DNA of 6,020 nucleotides from Spirochaetes bacterium RIFOXYC1_FULL_54_7. GTDB taxonomy: Bacteria; Spirochaetota; Spirochaetia; Treponematales; UBA12059. Made by a program: the position numbers and the translations under genes. Below the pieces are notes generated by a model. It made no database searches. It was not told the DNA's origin and was given only the letters and a program-made list of their open reading frames with translations. Where the stretch lies: NCBI GenBank assembly GCA_001830645.1, contig MIBM01000219.1, forward strand, positions 1-6,020. Reading direction: 5' to 3'. This document shows positions 1 through 5,557 of this stretch, piece by piece (within the stretch, counting starts at the first letter, position 1; each line of letters begins with the position of its first letter).

Positions 1-1310
1 ATACCGGTGATCTGATCCTGCATGGCAACTCGGAAGATTCTTTTTCCCTCATACCCATGGGACCGGTATCGTCGGATATTCCGGTCATTCCGGCCTTTGC
101 CGAACTGCGTGGCGAGGCTGAATCCCTGCCCTCGGTTGCTGCTGTGCTGCCCTTGATTTCGGGAACCGCAACCATAAGCATGGACGAGGAAGCGGCCGGG
201 ATATCCTTCCTGTGGGGTGTCAATTACCCTGAATACCAGCGGATGTTTCCCGACAGTCTCTCCTTCATTGAAGGCGGATTCCCGATGGCGAAGGAGGCAA
301 GCATCCTCTTGTCCGAGAAGGTACGGGCCAACGCCGAGAAGGAGCTGGATCGATCCATCAAGGTGGGTGATTCGCTGACCCTTGGCGGCTTTGGGGCTGC
401 GGGACTGCGCCTCCGGGAGGTGAAGGTTGCGGGAATCATCAGGTTCGAACGTGCCGGTATGCAACTGGAACAGATCTCTATTGTCGATGCCACAACCCTC
501 CGCGCCTTGAAGGGTATGACGACTGCATCCGGGGCTGTCGCAAGCGGTGGGTCAGCGACACTGGGTGAAGCAGGTGAAACGGTGTCGGAGGATGAGCTGT
601 TCGGCTCGGCTGCCCTGGTGCACGACGGGATTGGGGGCGATTCCGGCATCGATTCATCGCCAGTCAATTACGATGCCATCCTTGGAGATGTCTCCGTCCG
701 TGGGCGCTACACTTCCCTTGATTCCGATGCGTGGAATTTCCTGCTCATCCGGCTGACTGATTCATCCTTGTTTGCGGAAACCAAAAAAGCCATGAACGCT
801 TCCATAATGGAAACGGGTGTAGACGCAGGCTTGTCCGATTGGCGCTGGGGCGCCGGCATGGTCGCCGATCTGGCGTATTCCATCCAGATCATCTTCAATG
901 TAATCGTTCTCGTAATATCGATCGTGGCCATCATCATCATCATGAATACCCTGGTCATCTCGGTTACGGAGCGGATCCCGGAGATAGGGACGATCCGTGC
1001 CATCGGGGGCGGCAAGTCCTTTGTCCGGTCGATGATCCTGTGGGAAACCCTGGTGATAGCGATCATCTTCGGCGCTTTCGGCATCGTGGCCGGGGCGGTA
1101 GTGGTGGGAATGGCTAACAAAGCCGGCATTGAATCGAGCAATCAATTCATCCAGCTGTTGTTCGGAGGCGCGGCCCTCCATCCGGTGCTTTCTGGATTCG
1201 CGGTGGCGTACAGCCTTGCAGCGACGGTGGCCATAGGCGTCCTTTCAAGTCTGTACCCCGCGTCGGTCGCCCTGAGGGTCAGCCCCGTCGTCGCCATGCA
1301 ACGAGTATGA
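1..1310 (+). CDS. FtsX/MacB/LolC-type ABC transporter permease, first of a pair (5' end cut by window edge)
   Basis: Partial gene: the reading frame is open from base 3 and runs through the ATG at 57 without a stop, so the true start and first membrane helix lie upstream. The visible part begins inside the large extracytoplasmic domain (about bases 3-860), which has the alternating beta-rich and charged pattern of MacB-type periplasmic core domains. Three hydrophobic segments follow, near bases 882-960, 1041-1115 and 1188-1256. The FtsX-domain signature is clear: TERIPEIGTIRAIG just after the first of these helices (about 966-1007), and YPASVALRVSPVVAMQ at the C-terminus. Such permeases do not form a channel; in MacB and LolCDE they couple ATP hydrolysis in the cytoplasm to movements of the periplasmic domain that extract or expel lipoproteins or other hydrophobic substrates. 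No ATPase is encoded in the window. The extracytoplasmic domain contains a Gly/Ser/Ala-rich insert (about 528-680) that includes an acidic EDELFG motif. The next permease follows directly, suggesting a heterodimer. Family call is firm; the substrate is unknown. Confidence 0.92.
   Translation, partial: TGDLILHGNSEDSFSLIPMGPVSSDIPVIPAFAELRGEAESLPSVAAVLPLISGTATISMDEEAAGISFLWGVNYPEYQRMFPDSLSFIEGGFPMAKEASILLSEKVRANAEKELDRSIKVGDSLTLGGFGAAGLRLREVKVAGIIRFERAGMQLEQISIVDATTLRALKGMTTASGAVASGGSATLGEAGETVSEDELFGSAALVHDGIGGDSGIDSSPVNYDAILGDVSVRGRYTSLDSDAWNFLLIRLTDSSLFAETKKAMNASIMETGVDAGLSDWRWGAGMVADLAYSIQIIFNVIVLVISIVAIIIIMNTLVISVTERIPEIGTIRAIGGGKSFVRSMILWETLVIAIIFGAFGIVAGAVVVGMANKAGIESSNQFIQLLFGGAALHPVLSGFAVAYSLAATVAIGVLSSLYPASVALRVSPVVAMQRV
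929..943 (+). repeat. Five tandem CAT triplets inside a permease transmembrane helix
   Basis: The run is read in frame as four ATC (Ile) codons followed by ATG, within the helix just before the TERIPEIGT motif of the first permease. Slippage would add or remove isoleucines without a frameshift. The paralogous permease has a similar but broken run at the matching helix, so this probably reflects Ile/Met-rich helix composition rather than a special element. Confidence 0.75.
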
Positions 1311-1314
1311 GGAG
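1309..1314 (+). promoter_or_regulatory. Shine-Dalgarno site deciding the start of the second permease
   Basis: GAGGAG overlaps the stop codon of the upstream permease and lies 7 bases before ATG 1322. It would lie inside the coding region if translation began at ATG 1307, which itself has no recognisable ribosome site. This supports re-initiation at 1322 after termination at 1310. Confidence 0.75.
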
Positions 1315-1321
1315 CAGAACC

Positions 1322-2662
1322 ATGTACCAGTCTTTGAGAATAGCGATGCGCAACGTGACGCGCCAGAAAAAACGCAGCCTGCTTCTGGGTGGTGCTGTCG
1401 CCTTCGGTTTTTTCATCATAACCCTGATGAACAGCCTGACAGCCGGAGTCGTGGCCAGCGCCAAGGACAACTTCAGCTACGCATTCGGCGGCCACCTGTA
1501 CCTGTCGGGTTCGGTGGTCAGTGAACGCGGATCTGAAATTTCCATCATAGAGGATGCCTCGGCAGCAGAGTCCGCCCTTGCACTTCTGGGTGATGGGATT
1601 GCCTCGGTTCACCGGCGTTCACGGGGAGCTGGATCGCTCTATTTCGGAACCCGGGAAGTTTCCCAGCGGATAGAGGGCGTCGACTTTGCCGACGAGCGGG
1701 ACTTCAGGGACAAGCTGGAAGTAAGCCGGGGTTCGCTCGCTGATCTGGACAGCATGGATGCGATCATCCTGCCCGAGGATACCGTGAGGAAGCTCGGGAT
1801 GGACCTGGGAGAGACGCTGATCTTCAAGGTCGCCACGGTGACGGGCCAGCTCAATGTCGGCGAGTTCATCCTGGTTGCAACGACCGCGAGCGGGGGCAGC
1901 CTTGGGCTGACCTCTGGATATGTGCAGAAGGTGGCGCTCAACAGGTTGATTGGGCTCGATGAAGGCGGGTACCAGACCATCAACGTGTACTTGAAGGACA
2001 TCGAGGCCGTATCCGCCGCGGCGACTGTCGTGTATGACGAACTGAGCTTGCGTGGCCCGGTCGAGCCCAGAACCGTCGCCGGAAATGAAATGTCAAAAAT
2101 GACGGGCCTCAGGCGTATGTTCGGTATGGGAGGACCCACGTCCGTGGACGCCGCGGAACGCTGGGATGGGACCAAGTTCACGCTTTCCACCATAGAGGAC
2201 GTGATGTCCACGATGCTTTCCCTCGTGTCGGCGCTGGACGCCATTTCGATGGCAGTATTCGTGGTGCTCATGGTCATCATCATGGTAGGCATCATGAACT
2301 CCTACCGGATGGTTCTCATGGAGCGCACCGCGGAGATAGGCACCATGCGGGCCATCGGCGTACAAAGGGGCGGGATCAGGGATATCTTCCTTATGGAAGC
2401 CCTGACCATCACCGTCCTCGGGGCGGCAGGCGGGTTCCTGCTCTCACTGGTGGTCATGGGTGTTTCATCCTTCGCTGACTTTGGCGGAGCCAGCTTTTTC
2501 TCGATGTTCCTTGACAAGGGACACCTGAAACTAGTCATCCAGCCGTCAGCCATACTGAGGAATTTTTTGATACTCTGCGCGATGAACCTTCTGGCAGCGT
2601 ACTTTCCTGCCCGGGCTGCCTCACGGCTCAACCCGGCCTCCGCATTGCAGGCTACGTATTGA
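1322..2662 (+). CDS. FtsX/MacB/LolC-type ABC transporter permease, second of a pair
   Basis: Complete gene of 446 residues with the standard four-helix topology: helix 1 at about residues 19-43 after a basic cytoplasmic N-terminus (RNVTRQKKRS), a roughly 260-residue extracytoplasmic domain, then helices at about 304-329, 357-382 and 408-428. FtsX hallmarks are MERTAEIGTMRAIG at 333-346 and PARAASRLNPASALQ at 429-443, which align with the equivalent motifs of the preceding permease. The two are paralogues but far from identical, as in LolC/LolE, so a heterodimer on a shared ATPase is the natural inference. I chose the ATG at 1322 because GAGGAG at 1309-1314 sits 7 bases upstream; an in-frame ATG at 1307 overlaps the previous stop (ATGA) but has no good ribosome site. 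A Met-rich loop (about residues 256-270, MTGLRRMFGMGG) just before helix 2 is a distinctive detail. Role: inner-membrane component of a trans-envelope transporter; substrate not identifiable from sequence. Confidence 0.93.
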   Translation: MYQSLRIAMRNVTRQKKRSLLLGGAVAFGFFIITLMNSLTAGVVASAKDNFSYAFGGHLYLSGSVVSERGSEISIIEDASAAESALALLGDGIASVHRRSRGAGSLYFGTREVSQRIEGVDFADERDFRDKLEVSRGSLADLDSMDAIILPEDTVRKLGMDLGETLIFKVATVTGQLNVGEFILVATTASGGSLGLTSGYVQKVALNRLIGLDEGGYQTINVYLKDIEAVSAAATVVYDELSLRGPVEPRTVAGNEMSKMTGLRRMFGMGGPTSVDAAERWDGTKFTLSTIEDVMSTMLSLVSALDAISMAVFVVLMVIIMVGIMNSYRMVLMERTAEIGTMRAIGVQRGGIRDIFLMEALTITVLGAAGGFLLSLVVMGVSSFADFGGASFFSMFLDKGHLKLVIQPSAILRNFLILCAMNLLAAYFPARAASRLNPASALQATY

Positions 2663-2688
2663 TGACCAGGAAATCGAGAATGATGAAC

Positions 2689-2694
2689 AAGGAG
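2689..2694 (+). promoter_or_regulatory. Shine-Dalgarno site deciding the start of the LolA-like gene
   Basis: AAGGAG lies 6 bases before ATG 2701. Starting there puts a textbook signal peptide (basic start, hydrophobic core, ANA cleavage site) at the N-terminus. In-frame TTG 2659, ATG 2662 and the ATGs at 2680 and 2683 would add 6-14 charged residues ahead of it without any comparable ribosome site. Confidence 0.8.
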
Positions 2695-2700
2695 CACACC

Positions 2701-3462
2701 ATGAAACGTTATACATACAGGAGCATCTATCTGGCCGGGCTTCTGACGCTGGCCGCAATAGCCGCCAACGCGCAGACACCCGATTTTACCGCCATGCTCG
2801 CGGCTATAGACGGGCAACTCAATTTCCCGGACCATGATTTCGCGGCGAAGCTGCGGATGGAGTCAGACGATCCGGAGAATGGCAAGGACGTAAAGATGGC
2901 CCAGACCTTCAGGCGGGACGGCAACGACAGCTTCCTGATCCTGTTCCTGGAGCCCGAGAGCCAGCTTGGCCAGGGTTACCTGCGCGTAGATGAGAACCTG
3001 TGGTTCTACGATCCGGAGAGCAGGAAATTCAACCGCAGCTCCATGAAGGAAAATCTCCAGGGAACAGATGCCAAGAACTCTGATTTTGGCTCCTCCTCCC
3101 TGGCCACCGACTATGCCGTCTCGACCTGGACTGAAGGGAAGCTCGGCGCCTACGACGTGTGGGTCGTCGACCTCAAGGCAACGAACGATGAGGCGACTTA
3201 CGCCTTCAAGAAAATCTCGGTGGCCAAGAAGGGCGGGCTGCTTCTGAAAAGCGAGGATTTTTCCCTGTCAAAACGTCTCTTGCGCACTGCCTATTACACG
3301 AGCTATGTCCAGTCAGGAGCGTCGTACGTAGCCGATGTGGTGCTGTACGTCGACGCGCTTGTCAAAGGCAAGAAGACGCGCATCACGATGACTGAAATTT
3401 CAGTGGCCCCTTTGCCCGACACGGTCTTCACCAAGGCCTACGTCGAGCGCATGAACAGGTAG
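2701..3462 (+). CDS. Secreted LolA-like protein (outer membrane lipoprotein-sorting protein family)
   Basis: 253 residues. A Sec signal peptide occupies residues 1-24 (MKRYTYR, then a Leu/Ala-rich core, predicted cut ANA|QTP). There is no lipobox cysteine, so the mature protein should be soluble in the periplasm. The mature part is rich in alternating beta strands and carries features I associate with the LolA-like family often annotated as 'outer membrane lipoprotein-sorting protein': the FRRDG turn near 70-74, a GQGYLRVDENLWFYDPESRK block at about 90-109, SDFGSSSLATDY at 127-138 and the ending FTKAYVERMNR. These proteins adopt an open beta-barrel/half-barrel fold that shelters acyl chains. 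Its position directly after two Lol/MacB-type permeases and before an outer-membrane barrel fits a carrier that takes a hydrophobic cargo across the periplasm. It is diverged from classical LolA, and no LolB-like lipoprotein is encoded in the window, so the cargo need not be lipoproteins. Gap to the upstream gene is 38 bases with no promoter evident. Confidence 0.85.
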   Translation: MKRYTYRSIYLAGLLTLAAIAANAQTPDFTAMLAAIDGQLNFPDHDFAAKLRMESDDPENGKDVKMAQTFRRDGNDSFLILFLEPESQLGQGYLRVDENLWFYDPESRKFNRSSMKENLQGTDAKNSDFGSSSLATDYAVSTWTEGKLGAYDVWVVDLKATNDEATYAFKKISVAKKGGLLLKSEDFSLSKRLLRTAYYTSYVQSGASYVADVVLYVDALVKGKKTRITMTEISVAPLPDTVFTKAYVERMNR

Positions 3463-3472
3463 GGGGTATGAT

Positions 3473-4837
3473 ATGAAGCAGCGAAATAACGTACATACCT
3501 TTGTCCCGGCGCTTGTTGCCCTGGTACTTCTTGCAGCCGTCCCGGGAGTTTCGATCCAGGCCCAGGATACCTTGGAGGAGGAACTGTTCGGTGAGGTCAT
3601 GTTCGACGATGCCCTTTTTGATGATGCCTTGTCTGGAGGAGAAGGCCTTGTGAGGCAAGCCGATGCAAACCCGGGCAATCCATCGGCAGCACTCCTGACA
3701 TCCGAGACCGTGAAGGTCGGTGGACGCTTCTTCATGGATGTGGAAGGTTCGGGCAAGCCTGATGCCTGGGGCGATGACATTTCGACCTACCTGTCGCCTG
3801 GGGTGGCACTCGGATTTGATCTGTACCTGGATGCACGGCCTGACGAGGATCTGCGGGTTTTCATCAAAGGCCGCGCTGAATATCCCTTTGCAGACGATGG
3901 CGATTATGAGCTGATGGAAGCGTTTGCAGATATACTTCCTTTCCCAGGTCTCTTTGTCCGCTCCGGCAAGCAGACGGCAAATTGGGGGGTCGGGTATTTT
4001 TTCAGCCCCGCCAACCTGCTCAATACCCAACGGGTAAACCCGGAAGATCCCGAGGCTGAGTTGACCGGGCCCGTGGCAGTGAAGATCCATCTGCCGGTGG
4101 GTACGGACAATTACTACCTGTACTCCATCCTCGGTGAAGCGGTTGATGGGGGGCCTGTGGCCCTGGCGCCGAAGGTGGAATGGATGGCAGGCAATGCTGA
4201 ATTGTCTCTGGGCGGGCTGTGGATGCCTGAGTCTCCATGGGCTGTGATGACTACCCTGAGCACGACGCTGGGCGGTGTCTATCTGTTCGCCGAGGCAGTT
4301 CTGAGGGGAAACGAAGACAAACGCTGGGTCGTTCTTGACAGCGGCTCCCCGTCGGGTGTCTCGGTAGAAACAAGGCCGGATGAACTGTTCCCTCTGGCAA
4401 CTGCCGGTATTGCCTGGTCCTGGTCCGATGACCTGAACCGGGCCAACCTGGGGGTGCGGGCGCAATATTACTACAATGGCCTCGGTTATGATGACCCACG
4501 CATCCTTTCCGGCCATGAGTTGGCAGTGAAGACCTTCTTGATGGCGGGGGCGCTTGGGGTAGAGGATCTGGTTGAAAGTGCACGACATTACGGTGGAGCC
4601 GTGGTGTCGACAAGCGCAATCCTGGATTCAGGATTTGGAGTTACGCTATCATGGCTTGGCAACTTGGTGGACAATTCAGGAAAGGCGGGCTTGGGTGTTT
4701 CCTGGGATGGCTGGGACCGCCTGATGGTCCGTGTCGACTTTGACTATAGGTATGGCGCAGAGGGCTCGGAGTTTTCCCCGCTGGGATCTGGGCCCACGGT
4801 CGCCTTGCTCCTTTCGGTCTCCGGGGCTACATTCTAA
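3473..4837 (+). CDS. Outer-membrane beta-barrel protein with acidic LF/FDD-rich N-terminus
   Basis: 454 residues. Signal peptide at about 1-31 (KQR start, LVALVLLAAV core, predicted cut near IQAQ|DT). The first mature stretch (32-55) is acidic and repetitive: EEELFG followed by tandem FDDAL-FDDAL, then a Gly/Ala/Ser linker. From about residue 80 to the end the sequence alternates polar and hydrophobic residues in strands of about 10 residues separated by Gly/Asp/Asn turns, typical of a beta-barrel. It ends in Phe (SVSGATF), the usual terminal aromatic recognised by the BAM assembly machinery. A conserved-looking core at about 140-200 has the pattern of porin-like barrels: a membrane-strand Arg-Ser-Gly-Lys-Gln, then NWGVGYFFSPANLLN and a DPEAELTGPVAVK block. 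I do not recognise a named family. ATG 3473 is preceded by AGGGGG at 3461-3466. In context it is the outer-membrane end of the transport route formed by the permeases and LolA-like carrier; a general porin is the alternative. Confidence 0.82.
   Translation: MKQRNNVHTFVPALVALVLLAAVPGVSIQAQDTLEEELFGEVMFDDALFDDALSGGEGLVRQADANPGNPSAALLTSETVKVGGRFFMDVEGSGKPDAWGDDISTYLSPGVALGFDLYLDARPDEDLRVFIKGRAEYPFADDGDYELMEAFADILPFPGLFVRSGKQTANWGVGYFFSPANLLNTQRVNPEDPEAELTGPVAVKIHLPVGTDNYYLYSILGEAVDGGPVALAPKVEWMAGNAELSLGGLWMPESPWAVMTTLSTTLGGVYLFAEAVLRGNEDKRWVVLDSGSPSGVSVETRPDELFPLATAGIAWSWSDDLNRANLGVRAQYYYNGLGYDDPRILSGHELAVKTFLMAGALGVEDLVESARHYGGAVVSTSAILDSGFGVTLSWLGNLVDNSGKAGLGVSWDGWDRLMVRVDFDYRYGAEGSEFSPLGSGPTVALLLSVSGATF
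3602..3631 (+). repeat. Two tandem 15-base units encoding FDDAL-FDDAL
   Basis: Two imperfect 15-base copies (11 of 15 bases identical) encode residues 44-48 and 49-53 of the barrel protein, each Phe-Asp-Asp-Ala-Leu. Differences are mostly third-position changes, so the amino-acid repeat is exact while the DNA has drifted. That suggests the peptide motif is kept by selection rather than being a fresh duplication. Confidence 0.7.
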
Positions 4838-4849
4838 GCCGGAGGTTCC

Positions 4850-5557
4850 ATGAAAGCCAAGGTACTGGTCGTCGAGGATGAGGAAGCTCTGGCGCTCCTG
4901 GCGGCGGCTTACCTTGAGCGGGAGGGAATAGAATGCCATATCTGCGGCTCGGGAGAGGAGGCGCGGATAGCCTTCAGGGGGGGGAGTTTCGACCTGGTGC
5001 TTCTGGATATAAATCTGCCTGGCATGGATGGCTTTGAATTCCTCCAGGAACTTCGCCTGACAAGCTCTGTCCCCGTCATGGTGGTTTCGGCCCGCGAGTC
5101 AGACGAGGATGTCATAACCGGGCTATCGACAGGGGCTGATGAATTCGTCTCGAAGCCGGTTGCCCCCCGGGTGCTCGCTGCGAGGGTCAGGGCCTTGCTC
5201 AGGCGCTCGCGTATAGGCAGCCAACCGGCCGGGCCCAGGAAAACGAGTTCCTTCGGACCCTTTATACTCGATTTCGATGCCTGCATGCTTTCCATGGGGG
5301 GCAAGCGGGTGCCGCTCTCCGCGAGGGAGTTCGACGTGCTGGCCTTCCTGGTTGACAATCCCGGAAAGACCTACGCCGCGCAGGACATCTACGAACGCGT
5401 GTGGGGACAACGCTTCGGCGATGCGACGACGGTAGGCGTCTATATCCAGCGCATCAGAAAAAAAATAGAGATCGATCCCGGACAGCCTGAAAGGATCCTG
5501 ACCCTGAAGGGAAAGGGTTACCGGTTCAACTTAGAGGCCTTTGAAGGTGGGGCATGA
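4850..5557 (+). CDS. OmpR/PhoB-family two-component response regulator
   Basis: 235 residues, the usual length for the family. The receiver domain (about 1-120) has all expected phosphorylation-site residues: acidic pair E9-D10, phospho-acceptor D53 (LVLLDINLPGMDGFEFL), Ser80 in the Thr/Ser switch position and K102-P103 in the GADEFVSKP loop, with Phe99 in place of the more common Tyr. The C-terminal winged-helix DNA-binding domain (about 133-230) shows the REFDVLAFLVDNPG helix, the VWG segment, the recognition helix TTVGVYIQRIRKKI and the wing ending GKGYRFN. ATG 4850 follows GGAGGT at 4841-4846. The gene lies 12 bases after the barrel gene and overlaps the next gene by 4 bases (ATGA), so it is probably co-transcribed with the transporter genes and translationally coupled to its kinase. 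Likely targets are this operon or other envelope genes; that is inference, as the operon promoter is outside the window. The coding sequence contains G8 and A8 runs. Confidence 0.96.
   Translation: MKAKVLVVEDEEALALLAAAYLEREGIECHICGSGEEARIAFRGGSFDLVLLDINLPGMDGFEFLQELRLTSSVPVMVVSARESDEDVITGLSTGADEFVSKPVAPRVLAARVRALLRRSRIGSQPAGPRKTSSFGPFILDFDACMLSMGGKRVPLSAREFDVLAFLVDNPGKTYAAQDIYERVWGQRFGDATTVGVYIQRIRKKIEIDPGQPERILTLKGKGYRFNLEAFEGGA
4977..4984 (+). repeat. G8 homopolymer inside the response-regulator receiver domain
   Basis: Eight consecutive G bases span codons 43-45 (Arg-Gly-Gly). By hand translation, loss of one G reaches TAA after eleven codons, and gain of one G reaches TGA within about twenty, so either slip would abolish the protein. 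It is the longest G run in the window; several G6 runs also occur. Confidence 0.9.
5458..5465 (+). repeat. A8 homopolymer near the 3' end of the response-regulator gene
   Basis: Eight consecutive A bases cover the AGA-AAA-AAA-ATA codons (residues 203-206, RKKI) at the end of the DNA-recognition helix. Loss of one A puts TAG directly after the run, which would remove the last 30 residues including the wing. Runs of this kind can promote polymerase or ribosome slippage, though Arg-Lys-Lys is also simply what the family prefers here. Confidence 0.88.
5545..5549 (+). promoter_or_regulatory. Ribosome site supporting the ATGA-overlap start of the sensor gene
   Basis: AGGTG, matching the 5' side of the anti-Shine-Dalgarno sequence, ends 4 bases before ATG 5554, a good aligned spacing. 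The in-frame ATG at 5560 would be 10 bases away, so 5554 is preferred, but the two starts differ by only two residues. Confidence 0.5.

Noticed and set aside
57..59. ATG at 57 as the start of the first permease
   Set aside because: The frame is open back to the window edge, the residues upstream (TGDLILHGNSEDSF) read as part of the extracytoplasmic domain, and a start here would leave the permease without its first membrane helix.
929..943. CAT triplet repeat as a regulatory or unstable element
   Set aside because: It encodes consecutive Ile codons in a hydrophobic helix; only five units long, in frame, and the paralogue has similar composition, so composition explains it.
1639..2295. 218-codon minus-strand open frame opposite the second permease
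   Set aside because: Ser/Thr/Met-rich low-information sequence antisense to a clear FtsX permease; no recognisable motif.
2663..2700. Possible internal promoter or terminator in the largest intergenic gap (38 bases)
   Set aside because: No -35/-10 pair, no GC-rich inverted repeat and no T-run; the gap holds only a short remnant of in-frame codons and a ribosome site.
3468..3476. Three-codon mini-frame ATG-ATA-TGA overlapping the start of the barrel gene
   Set aside because: It sits within the ribosome-binding spacing and could in theory tune initiation, but nothing beyond chance supports it.
3428..4588. Long open frame (386 codons) on the minus strand opposite the barrel gene
   Set aside because: It is rich in His, Arg, Gln, Cys and Pro with no domain pattern, lies entirely against a well-supported barrel gene, and is the expected antisense shadow in GC-rich coding DNA.
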